DNA from: F1-60-MAGs149 sp037133755 | Lineage (GTDB): Bacteria > Actinomycetota > Thermoleophilia > Gaiellales > F1-60-MAGs149 | Reading direction: 5' to 3' | Assembly: GCA_037133755.1 (NCBI GenBank) | Contig: JBAXNN010000007.1 | Coordinates: 1 to 64,000, forward strand | DNA length: 64,000 bases | In this document: in pieces, positions 1-7,375 of the stretch | How positions within the stretch are numbered: position 1 is the first letter of the stretch | How the letters are laid out: every line of letters begins with the position of its first letter | The notes under the pieces: model-generated | Told to the model about the DNA's origin: nothing | Databases searched by the model: none | What the model saw: the letters and a program-made list of their open reading frames with translations, nothing else | Translations under genes and position numbers: made by a program

Positions 1-49
1 GGCGAGCCGCAGTTGCATCCTGCCCACACGCATGTCGTGGGTCACGGGA

Positions 50-289
50 GGGTCCGGACCCAGATCCCGAGATGTCCGCGGAGGCATCAGTGGCGGACTT
101 CTGACGTCCCCGGAGGGGTCCGGACCCACTCAAGCGTAGACGGTGACTTGCGTGGTTGGGTGGGCGTGATTGTCGTGCGCCACTGTGTCGGCCGTTGGTG
201 ACGCGGGATTGGGTCCGGGCCCCTCCGATGCTGACGAGGCCGTCGTCCCTGACACCTCCGCGGACACCTCGGGATCTGGGCCCGGACTC
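50..289. repeat. Nested inverted-repeat element upstream of scpA
   Basis: No gene is supported in positions 1-395; this part of it is a large imperfect palindrome. An outer arm at 52-90 pairs with 249-287 over 39 bases with four mismatches, and an inner arm at 112-131 pairs with 207-226 over 20 bases with two mismatches. Four copies of a motif close to GGGTCCGGACCC, itself a palindrome, sit at 50-61, 116-127, 211-222 and 278-289, two per half. The centre (about 132-206) shows no obvious structure. It could be a structured RNA, a protein-binding repeat or a small non-autonomous repeat element; the sequence alone does not decide. Confidence 0.7.
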
Positions 290-303
290 TGACGGGGATC
301 CAT

Positions 304-445
304 GCGAACGGCTCGAGATCGAGATCCAGTTGGAGGGCGGGCGCGGTGGCTGGCGAATAGGGTGCCATCCGACACCCGCACTAGCCTGAGAGTCGATGTC
401 CGCTTCTTCCGCCCTCCAACTGGATCTCGATCTCGAGCCGTTCGC
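304..445. repeat. 37-bp perfect inverted repeat shared with the scpA coding start
   Basis: Positions 304-340 are the exact reverse complement of 409-445, with a 68-base spacer at 341-408. The right arm lies inside scpA and covers codons 5 to 17, so the left arm is an inverted copy of coding sequence placed upstream of the gene. The scpA start codon at 396 and its candidate promoter hexamer at 382-387 both lie in the loop. A transcript starting upstream of 304 could sequester the scpA translation start; one starting at about 395 could not. Confidence 0.85.
382..387 (+). promoter_or_regulatory. Candidate -10 element of scpA (TAGCCT)
   Basis: TAGCCT ends 8 bases before the scpA ATG, so transcription would begin within a few bases of the start codon. 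No Shine-Dalgarno sequence is evident and no clear -35 element is seen. Confidence 0.4.
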
Positions 446-1163
446 CGGTCCCTTCGATCTCCTGCTGGCGCTCGTCCTCCGCGACGTCGTCGACCTCGGC
501 GAAGTCCCCGTCGCCGACGTCTGCCTGCGCTACCTCGCGCAGATCGAGGAAGAGGGCGAGCTCGACCTCGAGAGCGCCAGCGAGTTCCTCGTGCTCGTCG
601 CCGCGCTGCTCGAGCTGAAGATCCGACTCTTGCTCACGCCCGACGAGGTCGACGACATGCCGGATGCGCAGGAGGCAGCCGAGGAGCTTGCCGCACGTCT
701 CGCCGAGTATGCGCGCGCCCAGGCCGCCGCGCAGTGGCTGAGCGACCGTCTGGACCAGGTTGGACGCCGCGTCTTCCGCGACGGACCGCCGGCGCTGCGT
801 CCGCCGCGCCCGCAGCTCGAGGACGAGGAGGGCACGGGCGATCCCGACCAGCTCGTGGCCGCGCTGCGCCTCGCGATCACGCGCACGGAGGAGTCGGCCG
901 AGCCGATTCACGTGCTGCGCCGCCGCATCCCGCTCGGGCGCCTGCTCGATCACGTCCGTCGCGCCGTGCGCGAGACGGGCAACTGCACGTTCGACGACGC
1001 CGTCAAGGGCCTCGGTCGCACCGAGCAGGCCGCGGCCTTCTGGGCCGTGCTCGATCTGATCCGCGGTGGCGAGGTTGTGGCCGAGCAGGACGCACCGTTT
1101 GCGCCGATTCGCATGCGCCTCGCCACCCGCCAGCAGCTTGCGTCGGTACCCGCCGCGGCATGA
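396..1163 (+). CDS. scpA: Segregation and condensation protein A (ScpA)
   Basis: This 255-residue protein matches the kleisin subunit of the bacterial SMC-ScpA-ScpB condensin complex, which bridges the SMC head domains and compacts and segregates the chromosome. The N-terminal half has the family pattern FAGPFDLLLAL and ELKIRLLL, and a winged-helix-like C-terminal region follows. Its stop overlaps the scpB start in an ATGA, which is the usual scpA-scpB coupling. The first 17 codons take part in a 37-bp inverted repeat with upstream DNA. Identification rests on residue patterns and the adjacent scpB. Confidence 0.95.
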   Translation: MSASSALQLDLDLEPFAGPFDLLLALVLRDVVDLGEVPVADVCLRYLAQIEEEGELDLESASEFLVLVAALLELKIRLLLTPDEVDDMPDAQEAAEELAARLAEYARAQAAAQWLSDRLDQVGRRVFRDGPPALRPPRPQLEDEEGTGDPDQLVAALRLAITRTEESAEPIHVLRRRIPLGRLLDHVRRAVRETGNCTFDDAVKGLGRTEQAAAFWAVLDLIRGGEVVAEQDAPFAPIRMRLATRQQLASVPAAA

Positions 1164-1861
1164 GCGCCGAGCCGCGACACGTCGCCAACGCGCGCGTCAT
1201 CGAGGCGCTGCTCTTCATCACCTCGGAGCCGCTGGACGAGCGCTCGCTTGCGGGCGCCTCGAATCTGTCTGAGCCTGACGTGGAAGAGGCACTGCAGCTT
1301 GTCGGCCAGCGCCACGCCGAGGGCAGCTCGGGTGTCGTGCTCGAGCGCGTGGCTGGCGGCTGGGCGCTGCGAGCCGCCGACGAGACCGCCGTGGCCTGTG
1401 CTCGCCTGCTCGATCAGCTCTCGCAGCGCCCGCTCTCGCGCGCGGCGCTCGAGACGCTCGCGGTGGTCGCCTACGCGGGCCCGGTCAGTCGCCCCGAGAT
1501 CTCACGTGTCCGCGGCGTCGCTGCCGACAACCCGATCAAGAGCCTGCTCGAGCGCGGTCTGATCGAAGAGGCCGGCCGCTCGGACCGGCCGGGCAATCCG
1601 ATCCTGTACCGCACCACCGTCCGCTTCGATCGCGTGTTCGGTCTGGAGGAGGGGCGCCATTCACTGCCGCTGCTCGAAGAGCTCGGCGACGACCTTCCCG
1701 ACGCCGCCGAGGTGCGCGATCGCCTGCAGGCAATGGCCACCACGCAAGCCGTTTCGATCGAGGAGCCTGGCGCGGCCCCGGCGGGCGATCCCGTCGCGAC
1801 GGAAGTCGCCGATGACGACGTCGCGGCAACGCCCGACGCCGCACCCGACGTCACAGCCTGA
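1160..1861 (+). CDS. scpB: Segregation and condensation protein B (ScpB)
   Basis: A 233-residue ScpB, the dimeric winged-helix partner of ScpA in the SMC complex. The N-terminal stretch VIEALLFITSEPLDE and the later ALETLAVVAYAGPVSRPEIS are characteristic, followed by a region typical of the second winged helix (NPIKSLLERGLIEEAGR). An upstream in-frame extension exists but would lie inside scpA, so I choose the ATG at 1160 that overlaps the scpA stop. The last 40 or so residues are an acidic, alanine-rich tail overlapped by the next gene's start. Confidence 0.95.
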   Translation: MSAEPRHVANARVIEALLFITSEPLDERSLAGASNLSEPDVEEALQLVGQRHAEGSSGVVLERVAGGWALRAADETAVACARLLDQLSQRPLSRAALETLAVVAYAGPVSRPEISRVRGVAADNPIKSLLERGLIEEAGRSDRPGNPILYRTTVRFDRVFGLEEGRHSLPLLEELGDDLPDAAEVRDRLQAMATTQAVSIEEPGAAPAGDPVATEVADDDVAATPDAAPDVTA

Positions 1862-2606
1862 GACACTGCCTGTCGTGGCTGACTCCGCGGCAAACACGAT
1901 CCGGCTCAACAAGTTCCTCGCCCAGAGTGGCGTGGCGTCTCGGCGTGGCGCGGATGCGCTGATCGCGGAGGGGCGCGTGACGATCAACGGATCGATTGCG
2001 CAGGCCGGGTCGCAGGTTGCCCCCGGGGCCGTCGTCGCCGTGGACGGCACGCCCGTTGAGGTCGAGCGGCTCATGTACATGGTGCTGAACAAGCCCGTTG
2101 GGTACGTCACGACGCTGAGTGATCCTGAGGGACGCCCGACCGTGATCGACCTGCTTGACGTGCTCGAGCGCGTCGTGCCCGTCGGTCGCCTCGATGCGAT
2201 GACAAGCGGCCTGCTGCTCCTCACGAACGACGGCGACCTCGCCTACAAGCTCTCGCACCCAAAGCACGGCGTGCCGAAGACGTACCGCGCGATTGTGCGC
2301 GGGCTGCCGGGTTCTGCGGCACTGCGCAAGCTCACACAGGGTGTGCATCTCGATGACGGACGCACGCGGCCCGCTGAGGTGACGATGATTGCTGCGCGCT
2401 CCGGTGGGGCAGAGCTCGAAATCACCATCAAAGAGGGCAAGAATCGTCAGGTGCGCCGCATGTGCGCCGCCGTCGGCTACCCCGTGATGGAACTCGAGCG
2501 CATTGCCTACGGGCCGCTGACGCTCGGTCGACTCGGCGTCGGCACGTGCCGCGCGCTCAAGCCACACGAGCTTGAGGCCCTGCAGGCCGCGGCAAGCGGC
2601 GGCTGA
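1812..2606 (+). CDS. rluB: Pseudouridine synthase, RluB/RsuA family
   Basis: This protein of 264 residues isomerises a uridine in ribosomal RNA to pseudouridine. An S4 RNA-binding domain (NKFLAQSGVASRR) precedes the catalytic domain with VGRLDAMTSGLLLLTNDG, whose aspartate is the family nucleophile, and the later KNRQVRRMCAAVGYPV motif is typical of the RluB/RluE/RsuA group. The ATG at 1812 overlaps scpB by 50 bases but has GGAAG six bases upstream; a GTG at 1875 is a shorter alternative and would begin just before the S4 domain. The exact target position in 23S or 16S rRNA cannot be read from the sequence. The position after scpAB is conserved in many Gram-positive bacteria. Confidence 0.92.
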   Translation: MTTSRQRPTPHPTSQPETLPVVADSAANTIRLNKFLAQSGVASRRGADALIAEGRVTINGSIAQAGSQVAPGAVVAVDGTPVEVERLMYMVLNKPVGYVTTLSDPEGRPTVIDLLDVLERVVPVGRLDAMTSGLLLLTNDGDLAYKLSHPKHGVPKTYRAIVRGLPGSAALRKLTQGVHLDDGRTRPAEVTMIAARSGGAELEITIKEGKNRQVRRMCAAVGYPVMELERIAYGPLTLGRLGVGTCRALKPHELEALQAAASGG

Positions 2607-2621
2607 AAACCCGACCCACGG

Positions 2622-2627
2622 TATCCT
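2622..2627 (+). promoter_or_regulatory. Candidate -10 element (TATCCT) for the DAHP synthase gene
   Basis: TATCCT ends 8 bases before the GTG start at 2636 in a 29-base gap after rluB. It may be an internal promoter for the aromatic gene block, giving a near-leaderless mRNA. Confidence 0.4.
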
Positions 2628-2635
2628 TTGGCCTC

Positions 2636-3688
2636 GTGAGTGCAGCACCCGCCACCGGAGCCCCCGAGCTCATCGTCGTCATGCGCGCCTCCGCCACCGC
2701 GGAGGAGGTGCAGCACGTCATCGCCCTGATCGAGGGCGCTGGCGCCGGCGTGCACGTCGATGCCGGTGGTGAGGGCACGGTGATCGGCGCGATCGGTGAT
2801 CGCGCGATCGTCGCCGGACTGCCGCTTGAGGCCGTTGACGGCGTCGAGCGCGTCGTGCCACTGCGCAAGGAATACAAGCGGGTCTCGCGCGAGTTCCGCT
2901 CCCGCGACACGATCGTCACCGTTGGCCCCTGCAAAGTTGGCGGCGGGCACTTCGCGATGATGGGTGGCCCCTGCTCGATCGAGTCGTACGAGCAGACGCT
3001 TGCCTCGGCCAAGGCCGTGAAGGAGGCCGGTGGCTCGATGCTGCGCGGTGGCGCGTACAAGCCGCGCACCTCGCCGTACGCCTTCCAGGGCCTCGGTCTC
3101 GAAGGGCTCAAGATCCTGCGCTCCGTTGGCGACGAGGTCGGCCTGCCGGTCACGACCGAGCTGATGGATGTGCGCGACCTTCAGGACGTCGTCGATCACG
3201 TCGACATGATCTGGATCGGCGCGCGCAACATGCAGAACTTCAACCTCCTCAGCGAGGTCGGTCGCTCCGGCAAGCCGATCATGCTGAAGCGCGGTATCGC
3301 GGCGACCATCGAGGAGCTGTTGATGGCCTCGGAGTACATTGCCAACGGCGGCTGCGACGAGCTGATCCTCTGCGAGCGCGGCATCCGCACGTTCGAGAAG
3401 GCCACGCGGTTCACGCTCGACGTCTCCGCAATCCCGGTCCTCAAGGCCGAGACGCACCTCCCGGTCATCGTCGACCCGTCGCACGCTGCGGGCAAGCGCT
3501 CGCTCGTCGCGCCGCTCGCCTTGGCCTCCGTCGCCGCTGGCGCCGACGGGCTGATCGTCGAGACACACCCGACGCCCGAGCACGCGCTCTCCGACGCTGC
3601 CCAGCAGATTCCGTCGGCGGAGTTCCCCGCGTTCGTCGCGGACATCGAGCGGCTCGTCTCGGTCTGCGGCAGGACCCTCAGCCGGTAG
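2636..3688 (+). CDS. aroF: 3-deoxy-7-phosphoheptulonate synthase, type I-beta
   Basis: This 350-residue enzyme condenses phosphoenolpyruvate with erythrose 4-phosphate to give DAHP, the first step of the shikimate pathway. The N-terminal ~80 residues form the ferredoxin-like regulatory domain found in type I-beta (Thermotoga-like) enzymes, and the barrel carries GGPCSIES, LRGGAYKPRTSPYAFQG, MLKRG and VDPSHAAGKR. The start is a GTG. It is followed after 6 bases by tyrA and then aroA, so the three genes supply and use chorismate precursors together. The ferredoxin-like domain in homologues mediates feedback inhibition by aromatic amino acids; whether that holds here is inference. Confidence 0.95.
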   Translation: MSAAPATGAPELIVVMRASATAEEVQHVIALIEGAGAGVHVDAGGEGTVIGAIGDRAIVAGLPLEAVDGVERVVPLRKEYKRVSREFRSRDTIVTVGPCKVGGGHFAMMGGPCSIESYEQTLASAKAVKEAGGSMLRGGAYKPRTSPYAFQGLGLEGLKILRSVGDEVGLPVTTELMDVRDLQDVVDHVDMIWIGARNMQNFNLLSEVGRSGKPIMLKRGIAATIEELLMASEYIANGGCDELILCERGIRTFEKATRFTLDVSAIPVLKAETHLPVIVDPSHAAGKRSLVAPLALASVAAGADGLIVETHPTPEHALSDAAQQIPSAEFPAFVADIERLVSVCGRTLSR

Positions 3689-3694
3689 GCGGCC

Positions 3695-4807
3695 ATGCAG
3701 GTCGCGATCGTCGGCCTCGGACTCATGGGCGGCAGTCTTGGACTCGCCCTGCGTCAGCATGCCACCAACCATGTCGTGGGCTTTGATCTCGATACGGCCG
3801 AGGCGAGTGTCGCGCTCGAGCGCGGCTGCGTCGATGCGGTGGCGAGGACGCTTGCCGAGGCCTGCGGTGCGGCCGATCTTGTGGTCGTTGCCACGCCGGT
3901 CTCTGCAATCGCCGGGGTTGTCGAGCAGGCGCTGACCGCAGCGCCCGCTGCGACGATCACCGATATCGGCTCGACAAAGGGACACGTCGTCGCTGCGGTG
4001 CCGGAGGCCGGACGCTCACGCTTCGTCGGCGGCCATCCGATTTGCGGCTCCGAGGCGCACGGTGCAATGCACGCACGGGCCGAACTGTTCCAGGGTGCGA
4101 CGTGGTTCCTGACGCCGTCCGTGGAGTCCGACGCCGAGCGGCTGACGCAGCTGCACGGGCTCGTCTCGAGCGTCGGCGCGCGCCCCGTCGTGATCGATGC
4201 GGCAGCCCACGACTCGATCGTCGCGCTGACCAGCCACTTCCCGCACGTGCTTGCCAACGTCCTCGCCACCCAGGTTGCGGCCACGGACGTCAATGGCCAC
4301 AGCCCGCTGCATTCTGCCGGCGGCTCGTTCCGCGACATGACGCGCGTGGCGGGTGCCAACCCCGCGATCTGGATCGACATCTTCCTCGACAACCGCGAGG
4401 CGATTCTGTCTGCGGTCGAGGACGCGCAGGCACAACTCGGCACCATCGCCGATGCACTGCGCAGCGGCGATGAGGCGTTTCTCGCCACCTGGATTGCCAC
4501 GGCTGCCGCCGCGCGCAGCGAGGCGCTCGCGCAGGCGCACCGCACCGCTCCGGCAGACCTGCACGAACTCCTCGCGTCGGTGCCCGACCGCCCGGGCGCG
4601 CTGTCGTCGATCGCGCAGGCGCTGTCGGCTGCCGGCATCAACATCGAGGAGTTCTCGTTGAGTCACATCTCGCCCGAACGCGGCGGCGAGGTGCGCATCA
4701 TCGTCGCCGGCCAGCGCAATGCCGAGCGCGCCGTCGAGGTGCTGCGTGCCGACGGCTGCATCGCCACGCATGCGCCGGTCATCGACGGCGCGGGAGGCGA
4801 CCGATGA
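3695..4807 (+). CDS. tyrA: Prephenate dehydrogenase with C-terminal ACT domain
   Basis: This 370-residue enzyme oxidatively decarboxylates prephenate to 4-hydroxyphenylpyruvate in tyrosine synthesis. It opens with the dinucleotide-binding motif GLGLMGGSLGLAL, has DIGSTKG and the active-site GGHPICGSEAHG, and ends with an ACT domain (about 295-360, beginning ASVPDRPGALSSIAQAL) that normally binds tyrosine for feedback control. Its stop overlaps the aroA start in ATGA. The alternative is an arogenate dehydrogenase, which shares the fold. Confidence 0.94.
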   Translation: MQVAIVGLGLMGGSLGLALRQHATNHVVGFDLDTAEASVALERGCVDAVARTLAEACGAADLVVVATPVSAIAGVVEQALTAAPAATITDIGSTKGHVVAAVPEAGRSRFVGGHPICGSEAHGAMHARAELFQGATWFLTPSVESDAERLTQLHGLVSSVGARPVVIDAAAHDSIVALTSHFPHVLANVLATQVAATDVNGHSPLHSAGGSFRDMTRVAGANPAIWIDIFLDNREAILSAVEDAQAQLGTIADALRSGDEAFLATWIATAAAARSEALAQAHRTAPADLHELLASVPDRPGALSSIAQALSAAGINIEEFSLSHISPERGGEVRIIVAGQRNAERAVEVLRADGCIATHAPVIDGAGGDR

Positions 4808-6111
4808 GCAGCTGGAAGGTCGAACCATCGGGGCCGCTGCTCGGCGAGCTGAGCGTCAACGGCGATAAGTCGGTGAGCCATCGCTCGTTGCTGATCGGCG
4901 CACTATGCGACGGTCCGGTCGAGGTGGAGGGCTGGGGCGACTCTGCCGACACCCGCGCCACGCTCGAGGCCGTTCGTTCTCTCGGCGTGCAGGTTGACGA
5001 TCACGGTCATGGTCGCCTGACCGTCCACGGCGTCGGCATTGACGGGCTCAAGCCGCCGGTCGGCTCGATCGACGTGAAGAACGCGGGCACGCTGATACGC
5101 CTCCTGTCTGGCATTTGCGCCATGCAGCCGGCAGGCGTCTTCGTGCTCGACGGCGATGAGTCGATCCGCACGCGCCCGATGGAGCGTGTCGCCAAGCCGC
5201 TGCGCGCGATGGGTGCCGAGATCGACACGACGGAGGGCACGCCGCCCGTCACCGTCACCGGTGGCGCTGCGCTGAAGGGGATCGAGCATGTGATGGAGGT
5301 TTCATCGGCGCAGGTCAAGTCGGCGATCCTGCTCGCGGGGCTGCGCGCCGACGGCCCGACCACGGTCATCGAGCAGGTGCCAACGCGGGATCACACCGAG
5401 CGCATGCTGCGCGCGGCAGGTGCCACCGTGCAGACGTTGCGCGACCGGGTCGTGCTCCAGCCGACCGACCGCCTGCACCTCGAGCGGATCGAAGTGCCCG
5501 GCGATATCTCGTCTGCCGCATTCCTGATCGTGGCGGCGACGCTGATTCCCGAGTCGAGGATCTTCCTCCGGGGTATTGGCATGGGCGCAGGCCGCACGGG
5601 TCTGCTCGACGTGCTCGAGCGCATGGGCGGGCGTGTGGCGGTCTTCAATCGCCGCACGACCGACGCGGGCGAGCCGGTCGCGGATCTCGAGGTGGCACAC
5701 GCCGATCTCACCGCCAGCAGCATCCGTGGTGCCGAGGTCTCGGGGCTGATCGACGAGCTGCCGATCCTCGCTCTCGCAGCCTGCGTGTCGCGCGGCAAGA
5801 CGCGCGTGCGTGAGGCCGAGGAGCTCAAGGTCAAGGAGTCGAACCGCCTCGAGAGTGTCTACGAGGCATTGCACGGGATCGGTGGGCACATCGAGCTGGA
5901 GGAGGATGGCTGGTTCATCCGCGGCGTGCCGGCCCGCCTGCGGGGTGGTACGGTCAATCCGCGCGGTGATCATCGCATCGCAATGCTCGGCGCGATTGCA
6001 GGGCTCTACTCGGAGGGCGGCGTCACGATCACGGATCCGGAGGCCATCGACGTTTCGTTCCCGGGCTTCCGTGCGCTGATCGAGGCCGTCACGGCGGAGC
6101 GACATCGATGA
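4804..6111 (+). CDS. aroA: 3-phosphoshikimate 1-carboxyvinyltransferase (EPSP synthase)
   Basis: A 435-residue EPSP synthase, which transfers the enolpyruvyl group of PEP to shikimate 3-phosphate. Family motifs are NGDKSVSHRSLLIGAL near the N-terminus, NAGTLIRLLSG, DESIRTRPMERVAKPLRAMG, RDHTERML, ELKVKESNRL and DHRIAML. Length is normal. The gene overlaps tyrA by 4 bases and cmk by 4 bases, an order common in Gram-positive bacteria. Residues near the NAGT motif are those where glyphosate-related variation is seen in other families; I draw no conclusion on sensitivity. Confidence 0.97.
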   Translation: MSSWKVEPSGPLLGELSVNGDKSVSHRSLLIGALCDGPVEVEGWGDSADTRATLEAVRSLGVQVDDHGHGRLTVHGVGIDGLKPPVGSIDVKNAGTLIRLLSGICAMQPAGVFVLDGDESIRTRPMERVAKPLRAMGAEIDTTEGTPPVTVTGGAALKGIEHVMEVSSAQVKSAILLAGLRADGPTTVIEQVPTRDHTERMLRAAGATVQTLRDRVVLQPTDRLHLERIEVPGDISSAAFLIVAATLIPESRIFLRGIGMGAGRTGLLDVLERMGGRVAVFNRRTTDAGEPVADLEVAHADLTASSIRGAEVSGLIDELPILALAACVSRGKTRVREAEELKVKESNRLESVYEALHGIGGHIELEEDGWFIRGVPARLRGGTVNPRGDHRIAMLGAIAGLYSEGGVTITDPEAIDVSFPGFRALIEAVTAERHR

Positions 6112-6674
6112 TCATCACGATCGACGGCCCTGCCGGCGCGGGCAAGTCCACGGTCTCGCGGGCCCTCGCCTCGCGGCTGGGCTATCGCTACCTTGACACC
6201 GGCGCCATGTATCGCGCGGTCACCCTTGTCTCGCTCGAGACGGGCGAGGATCCGCTGGTTGTTGCCGCCGGCCATGCCTGGGCCACCCGCGTGCTCGATC
6301 CGGCGTTGCGCTCCGATGCCGTTGACGCTGCCGTCTCCGGTGTTTCGTGCCTGCCCGAGGTGCGCGAGGCGCTCCGTGGCGCACAGCGGGATTTCCTCGC
6401 GCAAGGCGATGCCGTCGCCGAGGGGCGCGACATCGGCTCCGTCGTCTGGCCGCAGGCCGAACTCAAGGTCTGGCTCGATGCGTCTCCCGACGAGCGCCGC
6501 CGCCGCCGTGCTGCCGAGCGCGGCGACGAGGCGGGGGAGACTGCTCTGGAGCGCGACCGCAAGGACGCCGCGCAGATGATCGTCCCCGACGACAGCGTGC
6601 GCGTGGACACCGAGGGTCTTTCGGTCGAGCAGGTCATCAGCGCGATCGTGCGCCTCGCCGAGGAGCGCGCATGA
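6108..6674 (+). CDS. cmk: Cytidylate kinase (short form)
   Basis: This 188-residue protein phosphorylates CMP and dCMP using ATP. The P-loop GPAGAGKST is at residues 7-15, followed by YLDTGAMYRAV and AEGRDIGSVV, all typical of Cmk. At 188 residues it is shorter than the roughly 220-230 residues usual for bacterial Cmk; both the CMP-binding insert and the lid (around ERDRKDAAQ) appear trimmed. The gene overlaps aroA and plsC by 4 bases each, so translation is probably coupled. Confidence 0.92.
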   Translation: MIITIDGPAGAGKSTVSRALASRLGYRYLDTGAMYRAVTLVSLETGEDPLVVAAGHAWATRVLDPALRSDAVDAAVSGVSCLPEVREALRGAQRDFLAQGDAVAEGRDIGSVVWPQAELKVWLDASPDERRRRRAAERGDEAGETALERDRKDAAQMIVPDDSVRVDTEGLSVEQVISAIVRLAEERA

Positions 6675-7375
6675 GCGAGACGCGCATGGGCTGGGATGGC
6701 TTTCGCGTTTTTACGCCGGAGCGCTCGTGGGGGCTGGCACGCAAGCTCGTGGCGCCGCCCATCCGTCGGTTCTCCGACGTCCGGATCTGGGGTGCGGAGC
6801 GCGTGCCGGCCAGCGGTCCGGTGATCCTCGCCGCCAACCACCAGTCGTTCTACGACATCTTCGTTCTCGGCGCCGTGATGAAGCGGCCGATCTACTACAT
6901 GGCGAAGCAAGAGCTGTTCGACAACGCGGTGCTCGCACGCTTTCTGCCGCACACCGGTGCGTTTCCCGTGCGCCGTGGCGAAGCCGATCGCGGCGCGATT
7001 GATTCGGCGCGCGAGGTTCTGGCCCGTGGTGACATCCTGGGTATCTTCATCGATGGCACGCGCCATCATGGTGACGGCCTCGGTGAGGTCCGTGCCGGCG
7101 CCGCGATGATCGCCGGCATGACCGGAGCGCCGATCGTGCCCGTCTGGATCAACGGCACGGACAAGATCGCGGACTCCCCGCGCGCACCCGTCAGCGTCAC
7201 GTACGGACGCCCGATCACGGTTGAGGGGCGTGGCAGCAAGGTCTACAAGGCTGCGTCCGAAAAAGTCGGCGCGTACCTACGCCAGTTGGAGTCATTCGCC
7301 GAGAGCGCAGACCGCGCCGGGCGACCGAAGGATGCCGTCCCACCCGAGTGGACGAGCAAGGAGACGAGCGCATGA
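6671..7375 (+). CDS. plsC: 1-acyl-sn-glycerol-3-phosphate acyltransferase (PlsC family)
   Basis: A 234-residue acyltransferase expected to acylate lysophosphatidic acid to phosphatidic acid at the membrane. It has the catalytic NHQSFYD (NHxxxxD) motif near residue 57, FPVRRGEADR, the FIDGTR block corresponding to the usual FPEGTR, and PIVPVWINGT. The P-to-I and E-to-D changes in the third block are a mild departure from the consensus. An in-frame upstream extension lies inside cmk, so the ATG at 6671, which overlaps the cmk stop, is chosen. Such a plsC between cmk and der occurs in several Gram-positive lineages. Confidence 0.92.
   Translation: MSETRMGWDGFRVFTPERSWGLARKLVAPPIRRFSDVRIWGAERVPASGPVILAANHQSFYDIFVLGAVMKRPIYYMAKQELFDNAVLARFLPHTGAFPVRRGEADRGAIDSAREVLARGDILGIFIDGTRHHGDGLGEVRAGAAMIAGMTGAPIVPVWINGTDKIADSPRAPVSVTYGRPITVEGRGSKVYKAASEKVGAYLRQLESFAESADRAGRPKDAVPPEWTSKETSA

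Noticed and set aside
302..1159. Long upstream extension of the scpB frame
   Set aside because: It runs inside scpA in another frame and begins in the inverted repeat; the ATG at 1160 overlapping the scpA stop fits the ScpB family start.
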